From: Paraflavitalea devenefica
GTDB taxonomy: Bacteria; Bacteroidota; Bacteroidia; Chitinophagales; Chitinophagaceae
DNA: 64,000 nt
Direction: 5' to 3'
Assembly (NCBI RefSeq): GCF_011759375.1
Contig: NZ_JAARML010000001.1
Location: forward strand, 1,984,001-2,048,000
Made by a program: the position numbers and the translations under genes. Shown here piece after piece: positions 1 to 8,313 of the stretch; the stretch's first letter is position 1; the number at the start of each line of letters is the position of its first letter. A model generated the notes under the pieces. That model was not told the DNA's origin and ran no database searches. It was given only the letters and a program-made list of their open reading frames with translations.

Positions 1-146
1 TTGGCAAGGTAGTAGCGCTGCATGAGCAGTTCCGCTGGCTGGCCAACAGCAATAGCCGGGAAGATTATTTCAAACCTGTAGCCAAATTGTTTACAACCAT
101 AACCGACCATACTGAAAAAGTAAAAGACCATGTTAGTAGAGCCTAA
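1..146 (+). CDS. C-terminus of probable uroporphyrinogen-III C-methyltransferase (partial)
   Basis: The frame starting at base 3 is open from the window edge and stops at 144-146. It encodes 47 residues beginning GKVVALHEQFRWL. This resembles the end of SUMT/CobA enzymes, where a (V)G-x-VV-x-L stretch is followed by an aromatic residue. SUMT methylates uroporphyrinogen III to precorrin-2, the first committed step to siroheme. The next genes are sulfite reductase and a precorrin-2 dehydrogenase, so the assignment fits the pathway. It overlaps the next start codon (130) by 17 bases, indicating translational coupling. The call rests on a short tail plus context, so it is an inference. Confidence 0.55.
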   Translation, partial: GKVVALHEQFRWLANSNSREDYFKPVAKLFTTITDHTEKVKDHVSRA

Positions 147-1863
147 ATTGAAGATGTTGCTTGATCTGGTTCATTCATCCTCCAAAGAAGAGTTGATCTG
201 GATGAATGGGTACCTGGCTGGCCTGCTGGCACAAAATCAGCCGGTACAGGCACTTCAGCAAGCGCCTGCAGCAGCGGCTGAAGTAAAAGCTGCCGTACCT
301 GCTGTACAGAAGATTACTATTGCCTATGGTACCGAAACCGGTAATTCCAAGAAGCTGGCTGCCGATTTCGCTTCCCAGGCAAAGAAGAGCGGTATCAATG
401 CAAAGCTTGTAAGCCTTGATCAGTACAGGCTCAATGATCTTTCCAAAGAAGAATACTTCTTTACCATTATCAGTACACAGGGTGAGGGCGAGCCACCTGC
501 CACCGCTAAGAAGTTTTATGACCATATCCACCAGAATGGTTTTAAGCTGAACCAGTTGAAGTTTGGCGTACTGGCGCTGGGCGATACTTCCTATCCTTTA
601 TTTTGTAAAGCAGGGGAAGATGTAGATGCACAATTACAGCGCCTGGGCGGCCAGCGCATCGCGTCCCTACAACGTTGTGATACCGATTACCAGGCTGAGG
701 CTTCCGGCTGGTTCTCCAATGTATTGAAGCAGTTGACTACTGCAGGCAGCAGCGCTCCTGCGGCAACAGCCGGTACGCCGGTTGCCAAAAAAGCCACGGG
801 CAAAAAAATATACAAGGGCAGTGTTTTAACCAAGGTGAACCTGAATGATCGCGGTTCCTCCAAGGAGACTTATCATATTGAGATCGGCGTAGAAGATGAA
901 ATAGATTATGCCCCGGGCGATGCTATCGGTATTGTACCAGAGAATTCAAAAACGGTAGTGAATACCATCCTGGCGCTGGGTTTCAGCAATAATGGTACGC
1001 CTGTCACTTTCCGCAATGAGGAGGATTCCATTTATAATCATTTAAAGAAACGCATTAATGTTACCTGGCTGCCTGAACGGGTGGTAAAGCAATATGCGGC
1101 CATTGTAAAACAGGATATTCCCGAAACAAAGATCGGACTGGTAGACCTGATGAAGATCTATCCGGTAAAAGATGTACAGCAGTTCCATGAGGTGATTGCT
1201 ATCCTGGAGCCTATTACTCCACGGCTGTATTCCATCTCTTCTTCTCCGGCAGCACACAGCGGGGAAGTACATATTACCGTGGCCAGGGATACTTTTTATA
1301 TTAACCAGGAACTCAAATACGGGCTCTGCTCCGATTTCCTGTCCCAGCACCTGACTCCCGACAGTGAGCTTGAATTCTATATACACAAGAACCATCAATT
1401 CCGTTTACCCGAAGCTGATAAGGATGTGATCATGATAGGCCCGGGAACAGGGGTTGCACCTTTCCGCTCTTTCCTGGCCGAGCGTGATGCTGCCGGAGCG
1501 GGAGGCCGTAACTGGTTGTTCTTTGGTGACCAGCATTTTGTAACAGATTTCCTGTATCAGACAGAGATACAGAACTGGCTGCAAACGGGTGCTCTGACAA
1601 AGATAAGTCTTGCTTTTTCCCGTGATAAAGCCTATAAAGTATACGTACAACACCGTATACTGGAACAGGCTGTTGAGTTGTGGAATTGGATCAGCAGCGG
1701 AGCTTATATCTATATATGCGGGGCTAAGAACCCGATGGCGATAGATGTGGAGTATGCCGTGTTGCAGGTAATTGAGCGTTGCGGCGGCAAAACCGGAGTA
1801 GAGGCTATACAATACCTCGATGAATTAAAAGAAGCGGGAAGGTTTTTAAAGGACGTTTATTAG
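130..1863 (+). CDS. cysJ: Sulfite reductase flavoprotein subunit (CysJ-like)
   Basis: This 577-residue flavoprotein passes electrons from NADPH through FAD and FMN to the sulfite reductase hemoprotein. A short N-terminal segment and an Ala-rich linker (about 40-60) precede a flavodoxin domain (about 62-200) with the FMN phosphate loop YGTETGNSKK. The FAD-binding domain follows (about 225-430) with RLYSISSSP near 365. The NADPH-binding domain carries GPGTGVAPFRSF near 437 and ICGAK near the end. The chain ends in Asp-Val-Tyr, and the C-terminal aromatic is typical of this reductase family. It overlaps the upstream frame by 17 bases and is followed 50 bases later by cysI, so it is part of an assimilatory sulfite reduction operon. 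A generic diflavin reductase is possible, but the neighbour settles the role. Confidence 0.9.
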   Translation: MLVEPKLKMLLDLVHSSSKEELIWMNGYLAGLLAQNQPVQALQQAPAAAAEVKAAVPAVQKITIAYGTETGNSKKLAADFASQAKKSGINAKLVSLDQYRLNDLSKEEYFFTIISTQGEGEPPATAKKFYDHIHQNGFKLNQLKFGVLALGDTSYPLFCKAGEDVDAQLQRLGGQRIASLQRCDTDYQAEASGWFSNVLKQLTTAGSSAPAATAGTPVAKKATGKKIYKGSVLTKVNLNDRGSSKETYHIEIGVEDEIDYAPGDAIGIVPENSKTVVNTILALGFSNNGTPVTFRNEEDSIYNHLKKRINVTWLPERVVKQYAAIVKQDIPETKIGLVDLMKIYPVKDVQQFHEVIAILEPITPRLYSISSSPAAHSGEVHITVARDTFYINQELKYGLCSDFLSQHLTPDSELEFYIHKNHQFRLPEADKDVIMIGPGTGVAPFRSFLAERDAAGAGGRNWLFFGDQHFVTDFLYQTEIQNWLQTGALTKISLAFSRDKAYKVYVQHRILEQAVELWNWISSGAYIYICGAKNPMAIDVEYAVLQVIERCGGKTGVEAIQYLDELKEAGRFLKDVY

Positions 1864-1913
1864 AGCCGGGAGTAAGGGTTATTGTTTTTTAATTATTGAA
1901 CGTTGAACAAAAT

Positions 1914-3587
1914 ATGAGCACCAATAAGAATTTATCGCCCATTGAAAAGATCAAGGTTGAAAGTAATGCGTTGCGTGGCACATTAAAGGAGAGCCTGCAT
2001 GATGAAGTGACCGGGGCAATTCGTGAAGATGATACGGCATTGATCAAGTTCCATGGCATGTACCAGCAGGATGACCGTGACCGCCGGGAAGAGCGGAGCG
2101 CCAAAAAGTTGGAATGGCTGTACTCCTATATGGTGCGTTTGCGCCTGCCGGGTGGTTTTCTGAGCCCACAGCAGTGGGAAGGTTTACATCATATTGCCGG
2201 TGACCATTCTACCGGTGTGATCAAGATCACTACGCGGCAAACGATTCAACTGCACGGCATTCTTAAATCGCATATTAAGCCCACTTTACAGGCTTTTAAT
2301 ACTATTCACCTGGATGCCATTGCCGCCTGCGGCGATGTGAACCGGAATGTGGTGTGTGGCGCGCACCCTAAGCAGTCGCCCATTCACGAAGAAGTGTTTC
2401 AATATGCCGGCAAACTGAGCCAACTGGCCTTGCCGAAAACAAAAGCTTATTACGAGGTATGGCTGAATGAAAAGCCATTGGTGGACAAAAAGGAGGAAGA
2501 AGATCCTTTATACCAGGAACGTTACCTGCCCCGTAAGTTTAAGATCGCTATTGCTATTCCTCCGCATAATGATGTGGATGTGTTTACGAACGACCTCGGT
2601 CTGATTGCCATTGTAGAAAAAGGCAAACTGATAGGATTCAATATTGCCGTAGGTGGCGGTTTGGGAACTACGCATGGCAATGCGAGCACTTACCCCCGGC
2701 TGGGCACTATACTGGGTTTTGTGCGGGGTGAAGAGAAAACGTTGAAGGCGGCCTATGAAGTGATTACTGTTCAGCGTGACTTTGGCAACCGCAGCGACCG
2801 TAAGTTGTCTCGCTTAAAATATACTGTTGACAAAATGGGCGTGGAAGCTTTTAAGGCGGAGCTTGAAAAGCGTTGCGGCTTTACACTGGAAGAAGCCAAG
2901 CCTTTCACTTTCAACCATCGCCCCGATTATTACGGCTGGCACCAGAACCATGAAGGAAAATGGTATTATACCGTATTTTCTGAAAATGGACGTATACTGG
3001 ACGACGACCAGGTAGCCTTAAAAACTGCGCTGCTGGAAGTAGCTAAAACCGGTAAAGCCAATTTCCGGTTCACTTGTAACCAGAATGTCATTATCAGTGA
3101 CATTGAGCAAAAAGATAAGAAAGCGGTAGAAGATATTTTGCAGCAATTTGGTATCATTGCACACACTGAAAAAGCAGGTGCAATACGGCGTAGTGCTATT
3201 GCCTGTGTGGCATTTAATACCTGCCCGCTGGCCCTTGCAGAAGCGCAACGTTATCTGCCCACGCTGATCAGTAAGATCGAGCCATTGATGGATAAGTACA
3301 AGATCAGTGATGATGAGATCTCTATACGTATGACAGGCTGCCCCAATGGTTGCGGCCGGCCTTATGCAGCGGAGATCGGGTTTGTAGGCACTGCTTATGG
3401 CCAATACAATATGCACCTGGGAGGCGATCGCGATGGCTTCCGGCTGAATAAAAAGTATAAGGACAGCCTGGATGAAACAGCTATCCTGCAGGAACTGGAT
3501 AACCTGTTTGGCATCTATAGCAAAAAGAGAAAGAAAGGAGAGACCTTTGGTGACTTCGCGGTTCGCGAACAATGGGTTACGATTTAA
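1914..3587 (+). CDS. cysI: Assimilatory sulfite reductase hemoprotein subunit (CysI)
   Basis: Reduces sulfite to sulfide with six electrons at a coupled siroheme/4Fe-4S centre. The four cluster and siroheme cysteines are visible as C-x5-C (about 431 and 437) and C-x3-C (about 476 and 480, within TGCPNGCGRP). Paired ferredoxin-like half-domains run in the order expected for CysI, and the 557-residue length is normal. The frame opens at a TTG at 1896, but the ATG at 1914 gives the usual short N-terminus (MSTNKNLSPIEKIK), so I chose it. It lies between the flavoprotein gene and a precorrin-2 dehydrogenase that supplies its siroheme. A ferredoxin-dependent Sir is less likely because the CysJ-like partner is adjacent. 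Confidence 0.95.
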   Translation: MSTNKNLSPIEKIKVESNALRGTLKESLHDEVTGAIREDDTALIKFHGMYQQDDRDRREERSAKKLEWLYSYMVRLRLPGGFLSPQQWEGLHHIAGDHSTGVIKITTRQTIQLHGILKSHIKPTLQAFNTIHLDAIAACGDVNRNVVCGAHPKQSPIHEEVFQYAGKLSQLALPKTKAYYEVWLNEKPLVDKKEEEDPLYQERYLPRKFKIAIAIPPHNDVDVFTNDLGLIAIVEKGKLIGFNIAVGGGLGTTHGNASTYPRLGTILGFVRGEEKTLKAAYEVITVQRDFGNRSDRKLSRLKYTVDKMGVEAFKAELEKRCGFTLEEAKPFTFNHRPDYYGWHQNHEGKWYYTVFSENGRILDDDQVALKTALLEVAKTGKANFRFTCNQNVIISDIEQKDKKAVEDILQQFGIIAHTEKAGAIRRSAIACVAFNTCPLALAEAQRYLPTLISKIEPLMDKYKISDDEISIRMTGCPNGCGRPYAAEIGFVGTAYGQYNMHLGGDRDGFRLNKKYKDSLDETAILQELDNLFGIYSKKRKKGETFGDFAVREQWVTI

Positions 3588-3623
3588 AGCTGTTTATAAT
3601 TAAACGATAACAATACCGAAAGG

Positions 3624-5144
3624 ATGGCGACAGAGAAAGAAAATAAGGAAGTGCCGGAAGTGGCTGTGATTGGGCAGGACACCAATCACCTGTTCCCGGT
3701 ATTTCTCCGGCTGGAGATCCTGGAGGTATTATTGGTGGGCGCCGGTAATGTGGGCCTGGAAAAGCTGACGGCCATCCTGGGCAATGCGCCCGCTGCCCAT
3801 GTTTCCGTAGTGGCTGCCAAAATATCGGAACAGGTACGCGAGCTGGCCGCAGGACATGCGCACGTAACCATTCAGGAACGTGCTTTTGAAGAAGCTGACC
3901 TGGATGGCAAGGACCTGGTGATTATAGCCGTGAATGATCAGGCGGTAAGCCAGTCTATCCGCGATGCCGCCAGGACCAGAAAGATACTGGTCAATGCTGC
4001 CGATAAGCCCGATCAGTGTGATTTTTACCTGAGCTCAGTGGTGCAGAAAGGTAACCTGAAGATTGCGATCTCTACTAACGGTAAGTCACCCACGGCGGCC
4101 AAGCGCATCAAGGAAGTGCTCAACAAAGCATTGCCCGGTGAGCTGAATGAAGTGATCAATAACCTGCATGTAGTACGTAACCGCCTGAATGGGAACTTTG
4201 AATACAAGGTAAAGCGCCTGAATGAGCTCACTAAGATTCTGATAGAACGGGATACGGCAGAGAAAGAAAGGCGCTGGAGAAAGATTGCTACTTATTCATT
4301 GATCATTTTTGCCTTGATGCTGGTAGGGCATTTCATTTTCTCTTACCTGCCTATCCAGCAGATGGCCGATGATACTGTAAAGTGGTACCAGACACTGGAT
4401 AAGAATTTCCATTGGATGGTACTGGCCGGTTTCCTGGCCCAACTGGTAGATGGCGCTTTGGGAATGGGTTATGGTGTTACCAGTGCTACCATCCTGTTAT
4501 CGGCGGGTGTTAACCTGGCCGCCATCAGCGGCAGTATCCATACGGCTGAAATGTTTGCCAGTGGGGCCTCAGGGTATAGCCATTATAAATTTGGTAACGT
4601 CAACAAGAAGCTGTTTAAAATATTGGTTATTCCCGGTGTGATTGGGGCTATTTTGGGTGCGGTATTGCTATCACTGTATGGCGATACGCATACGCCTTAT
4701 TTGCGCCCTATTATGGCCTGCTATACTATGTTCCTGGGCCTTAGGATCTTTTACAATGCCTTTAAAAAGCAGCAACAAAAGCCTAAGAAGTTCAAGCGTT
4801 ATGGCTTGCTGGCAGGAGCAGGTGGCTTCCTTGATTCTTTTGGCGGCGGTGGCTGGGGTCCGATTGTTACCACCACGCTGATCACCAAGGGCAGAAGCCC
4901 CCGTTTTGTCATTGGCTCTGTAAGTCTTACCGAGTTTTTTGTAACACTGGCCAGCGCCTTTACCTTCTTTACTTTATTGGGTGTTACCCACTGGCAGGTA
5001 ATTGTAGCGCTGATCATTGGTGGCTTACTGGCAGCTCCTATTGCTGCTAAGTTAACCGGTAAATTACCCCGGAAAACATCTTTGATCTTATTGGGATTGC
5101 TGGTGATGTTCTGGAGTATTAAGATCATTATTAAGATATTCTGA
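3624..5144 (+). CDS. Fused precorrin-2 dehydrogenase (siroheme synthase N-domain) and TauE/SafE-type transporter
   Basis: One uninterrupted 506-residue frame holds two modules. Residues about 25-200 form a siroheme-synthase N-terminal domain: a Rossmann motif GAGNVG at 39-44, a NAADKPDQCDF stretch containing the expected conserved Asp, and the STNGKSP segment. In CysG and Met8p this domain oxidises precorrin-2 to sirohydrochlorin and inserts iron. From about 220 on the protein is hydrophobic: one helix (about 222-242), then a TauE/SafE (TSUP) domain from about 258 with the duplicated-helix pattern (LVDGALGMGYGV; later GGFLDSFGGGGWGP). TSUP proteins move sulfite, sulfonates or related anions. 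The gene follows cysI by 36 bases. Inference: siroheme supply is tethered to a transporter that imports sulfur anions or exports excess sulfite. Confidence 0.85.
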   Translation: MATEKENKEVPEVAVIGQDTNHLFPVFLRLEILEVLLVGAGNVGLEKLTAILGNAPAAHVSVVAAKISEQVRELAAGHAHVTIQERAFEEADLDGKDLVIIAVNDQAVSQSIRDAARTRKILVNAADKPDQCDFYLSSVVQKGNLKIAISTNGKSPTAAKRIKEVLNKALPGELNEVINNLHVVRNRLNGNFEYKVKRLNELTKILIERDTAEKERRWRKIATYSLIIFALMLVGHFIFSYLPIQQMADDTVKWYQTLDKNFHWMVLAGFLAQLVDGALGMGYGVTSATILLSAGVNLAAISGSIHTAEMFASGASGYSHYKFGNVNKKLFKILVIPGVIGAILGAVLLSLYGDTHTPYLRPIMACYTMFLGLRIFYNAFKKQQQKPKKFKRYGLLAGAGGFLDSFGGGGWGPIVTTTLITKGRSPRFVIGSVSLTEFFVTLASAFTFFTLLGVTHWQVIVALIIGGLLAAPIAAKLTGKLPRKTSLILLGLLVMFWSIKIIIKIF

Positions 5145-5152
5145 TAATATAC

Positions 5153-5183
5153 CCCCGGCTATGTATATAGACCGGGCTTTTTT
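5153..5183 (+). terminator. Rho-independent terminator after the sulfite/siroheme operon
   Basis: A short GC stem (CCCGG pairing with CCGGG) around an AT-rich loop is followed by CTTTTTTAT. It lies just after the stop codon of the fused siroheme/transporter gene and separates it from the TonB receptor. Confidence 0.6.
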
Positions 5184-5193
5184 ATAAGTATAT

Positions 5194-5214
5194 AGTCTAT
5201 AAAAATAATAGACT
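5194..5214. promoter_or_regulatory. Inverted repeat upstream of the TonB receptor
   Basis: AGTCTAT, seven A/T bases, ATAGACT: a perfect 7-bp dyad whose right arm ends 25 bases before the receptor ATG. Position and symmetry suggest a repressor or activator operator. No regulator is identified. Confidence 0.4.
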
Positions 5215-5239
5215 TTAACATTAAACAATCAACGGAGAC

Positions 5240-8188
5240 ATGAAACAGGCATTTTTACTGCTATTGGCTGTTATCTTCCTAACTTCTGTTCATGGACAGG
5301 AGGTAAATCTTATTGAAGTATCGGGACGGGTAACAGACCAGGAAAAACATGAGCCACTGGCCGATGTGAGTATTCAGATCAAAGGAACTGTACAAGGTAC
5401 CATTACCAGCAAAACAGGAGAGTTTACATTACGTACAAAAACAAAACTTCCCTTCACACTTGTTTTTTCTTCTATCGGATTTAAAGAACAGGAGCTGGAG
5501 GTAAAAAGCCTCGGTTCTAATCTCCAGGTAGCACTGGCCACCCAAAGCTTCCTGGGCAATGAGGTGGTAATTACTGCTTCCCGGGTGCCGGAGAATCTCC
5601 TGAAATCGCCGGTGGCGATTGATAAGCTCGATATCAGGGCTATCAGGCAAACGGCAGCCCCCAGCTTTTATGACGCCCTGGAAAATATCAAGGGTGTGCA
5701 GATGACCACCTCCAGCCTTACCTTCAAAGTACCTAATACCCGCGGCTTTAATATCCCCAATAATTTCCGTTTTATGCAATTGGTAGACGGTGTGGATATG
5801 CAGGCTGCCACGCTGGGCGTACCATTGGGCAATGCCATCGGCCCCACCGAGCTGGATATCCAGAGCGTTGAAATTACACCTGGTGCAGCCTCCGCATTAT
5901 ATGGTATGAACGCCGTGAATGGCATGGCCAACCTGTTGACCAGAGACCCTTTTACTAACCAGGGTTTAAGCGTTTACCACAAAACCGGCGTGAACCATGT
6001 AGACAATAAAGACCACGATGCAGGTATATTGACAGAAACAGCCATCCGCTATGCCAAAGCCTTTAAGAATAAGTTTGCTTTCAAGATCAACGCCAGCTAC
6101 ATGCAGGGCATTGACTGGATCTCCAATACACGCCTGGACCAGAACCCTAATAATAAGAATACTGCTAACCCTGCTTATCCTGCTTTGAACGGTGATAACA
6201 ATATCGCGTTTGACGGCTGGAATAAATATGGGGATGACGCCTTACAGTTGAGCAATACTGTTTCTATTACTGACCTGACCATTGACGACGTAAGCGGCAG
6301 AACGTTAACAGTAGCCCGGACAGGTTATTGGGAAAAAGACCTGGTTGACCCGAAAGTGGATAACCTGAAATTTGATGCGGCTTTGCATTACCGTTTAAAT
6401 TCCAACACCTTGTTGTCTTACTCTTACCGGATAGGTAAAATGGACGGGGTTTTCCAGCGTGGTAATAAGGTGAAACTGGATAATGTGGTGGTGCAAAACC
6501 ATCACCTGCAGTTAAAAGGTATTAACTATAGCATCAATGCCTATGTTTCCCGGGAAAGGACGGGGAACTCGTACAATGTAAAGCCCCTGGCTGATAATAT
6601 GGACCTTTATACAGGCGGTAGTGGTACGGCCTGGGCTGCCAAATATAAAGCGGCCCTGAATGCTTATGCTTCCGCCAATGGTGGTGAGTTAACCTCTGCC
6701 AACCTCGCTGCTGCAACAGCCTATGCCCGCCAGCAGGCAGATGCCAGCCGTGCTGAGCCGGGTACTGCACGATTCAACCGGGTAAAAGATTCTATTATCA
6801 GGATCAATAACTGGGACATCAAGTCCTCTACAATCCCCGATGCGCCTGTAACCGGCGGAGCGGCTTTGATCCAGAAGAGTAATATCTACCATGTAGAAGG
6901 CCAATGGAACCTGAACAAGTACGTGAAAGTGGCCGACATCCTGGTAGGCGCCGATGCGCGGGTGTATGAATTGATCCCAGATGGTAACAACTTTGTGGAT
7001 TTCAGCCGGCCTATTGCTGAAAGGAACCTGCCTGAAAAGGACGGAAGCTATGGCAGTAATGTTTATTATAAAAAGTTTGGCGGTTTTGTGCAGGCTACCA
7101 AAACATTCTTTGATGATAAGCTCAAGATTTTCGCCTCCTTACGCTATGATTATAACCCGGAGTTTGATCCTAAATTCACGCCCCGCGTAGCCGCTGTATA
7201 TACCCTGAAAGAGCACCATAATATCCGCTTTACTTTTCAGCAGGGGTACAGGTTCCCGGCCTTATTTGAGGCGCTGTCTTACGTAAACAATGGCCGCGTA
7301 AAGCGCGTAGGTATTCTACCTATTATCAATGAAGGATTAGGCTTCAGGGAGAACAGTTATACACAGCCATCTGTAGCGGCATTCAATGCGGCAGTGAAGG
7401 CAGCAGGCAATACTGACCAGGCTGCCCTCGCAAACAGAGACCTGTTAAAGCCTGCTAATTTGCCGGATGGACGGCCGGAGGGAATTAACTCTTTTGAGAT
7501 CGGGTACAAAGGCGTTTTACTGCATAATAAGCTGTTTATTGACTTTGATGCTTATGCTAATGTTTATGATGGCTTCCTGGGCCAGGTACAGGTATATGTT
7601 CCGAAGGGTGCAACAATTGGTTCGGACACCGCCGTGATAGCGATGATTGATAGGAACCGCGATGCGCAACCTGCAAAGGATGCTACGTCCACTTCACCTG
7701 CTACGGCTGCCAGTAAGGGACAGGACCGCTACAGGGTTTATACCAATGCTATTAATAAGTACACTACTTATGGCTCTTCATTGGGTATTACTTATAATGT
7801 ACACAAAACCTATGCACTTTCCGGTAACCTGAACTACAATGAGATCAAAGGAAATGCAACCCCCGATCTGTTTGTAACAGGATTTAATACACCGAAATGG
7901 ACAGCCAATGTATCTTTTGGCAATCGTGCTATTACCAAGGAGTTAGGCTTTAATGTAACCTGGAGATGGCAGGATGCTTTCCTGTGGGAAAGCCCCCTGG
8001 TTACCGGCCGTGTAGCTGCTTATCAAACAGTGGATGCGCAGGTTACTTATCGCATACCCAAAGTATTCAGTACCATTAAAGTGGGCGGCACTGATCTTTT
8101 AAATCACCGCTACCTGCAATATGCCGGTGGGCCCACCATTGGCGGCTTGTATTATGTAGCTATTACGGTAGATGGGTTATTGAAATAA
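5240..8188 (+). CDS. TonB-dependent outer-membrane receptor with carboxypeptidase-regulatory domain
   Basis: 982 residues. A signal peptide (MKQAFLLLLAVIFLTSVHG) is followed by a CarboxypepD_reg-like beta-sandwich (about 24-105), a VVITASR TonB-box-like stretch, the plug domain (about 112-235), and a long beta-barrel to the C-terminus. This is a TonB/ExbBD-powered importer of the type common in Bacteroidota. No SusD partner gene lies beside it, so a polysaccharide utilisation role is unlikely. Its place after the sulfite operon hints at a sulfur compound or metal-complex ligand, but that is only proximity. The start is well supported: GGAG lies a few bases before the ATG, unusual in this window. 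A terminator and an inverted repeat upstream show it has its own promoter region. Confidence 0.9.
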   Translation: MKQAFLLLLAVIFLTSVHGQEVNLIEVSGRVTDQEKHEPLADVSIQIKGTVQGTITSKTGEFTLRTKTKLPFTLVFSSIGFKEQELEVKSLGSNLQVALATQSFLGNEVVITASRVPENLLKSPVAIDKLDIRAIRQTAAPSFYDALENIKGVQMTTSSLTFKVPNTRGFNIPNNFRFMQLVDGVDMQAATLGVPLGNAIGPTELDIQSVEITPGAASALYGMNAVNGMANLLTRDPFTNQGLSVYHKTGVNHVDNKDHDAGILTETAIRYAKAFKNKFAFKINASYMQGIDWISNTRLDQNPNNKNTANPAYPALNGDNNIAFDGWNKYGDDALQLSNTVSITDLTIDDVSGRTLTVARTGYWEKDLVDPKVDNLKFDAALHYRLNSNTLLSYSYRIGKMDGVFQRGNKVKLDNVVVQNHHLQLKGINYSINAYVSRERTGNSYNVKPLADNMDLYTGGSGTAWAAKYKAALNAYASANGGELTSANLAAATAYARQQADASRAEPGTARFNRVKDSIIRINNWDIKSSTIPDAPVTGGAALIQKSNIYHVEGQWNLNKYVKVADILVGADARVYELIPDGNNFVDFSRPIAERNLPEKDGSYGSNVYYKKFGGFVQATKTFFDDKLKIFASLRYDYNPEFDPKFTPRVAAVYTLKEHHNIRFTFQQGYRFPALFEALSYVNNGRVKRVGILPIINEGLGFRENSYTQPSVAAFNAAVKAAGNTDQAALANRDLLKPANLPDGRPEGINSFEIGYKGVLLHNKLFIDFDAYANVYDGFLGQVQVYVPKGATIGSDTAVIAMIDRNRDAQPAKDATSTSPATAASKGQDRYRVYTNAINKYTTYGSSLGITYNVHKTYALSGNLNYNEIKGNATPDLFVTGFNTPKWTANVSFGNRAITKELGFNVTWRWQDAFLWESPLVTGRVAAYQTVDAQVTYRIPKVFSTIKVGGTDLLNHRYLQYAGGPTIGGLYYVAITVDGLLK

Positions 8189-8210
8189 AATATTATATGT
8201 GCATGAATGA

Positions 8211-8248
8211 GGGCCTTGCCGGTTTTAATAAGCTGGTGGGGCCTTTTC
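8211..8248 (+). terminator. Terminator after TonB receptor
   Basis: An 11-bp stem with several G-U pairs (GGCCTTGCCGG with CTGGTGGGGCC) around a 10-base loop, followed by TTTTCT. It lies 23 bases after the receptor stop codon. Confidence 0.65.
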
Positions 8249-8313
8249 TATTTGAGGATAATAAGTATTAACCTATCCCAAAGGGTGTTATCTTAGTAGT
8301 CTAAAACCCTTAT

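Noticed and set aside
3018..3572. 184-codon minus-strand frame opposite cysI
   Set aside because: Lies over the conserved iron-sulfur/siroheme region of cysI; no family features.
5194..5214. Dyad upstream of the TonB receptor as a riboswitch
   Set aside because: Only a simple 7-bp inverted repeat; no multi-helix structure typical of cobalamin or SAM riboswitches was seen, so it is listed as an operator candidate.
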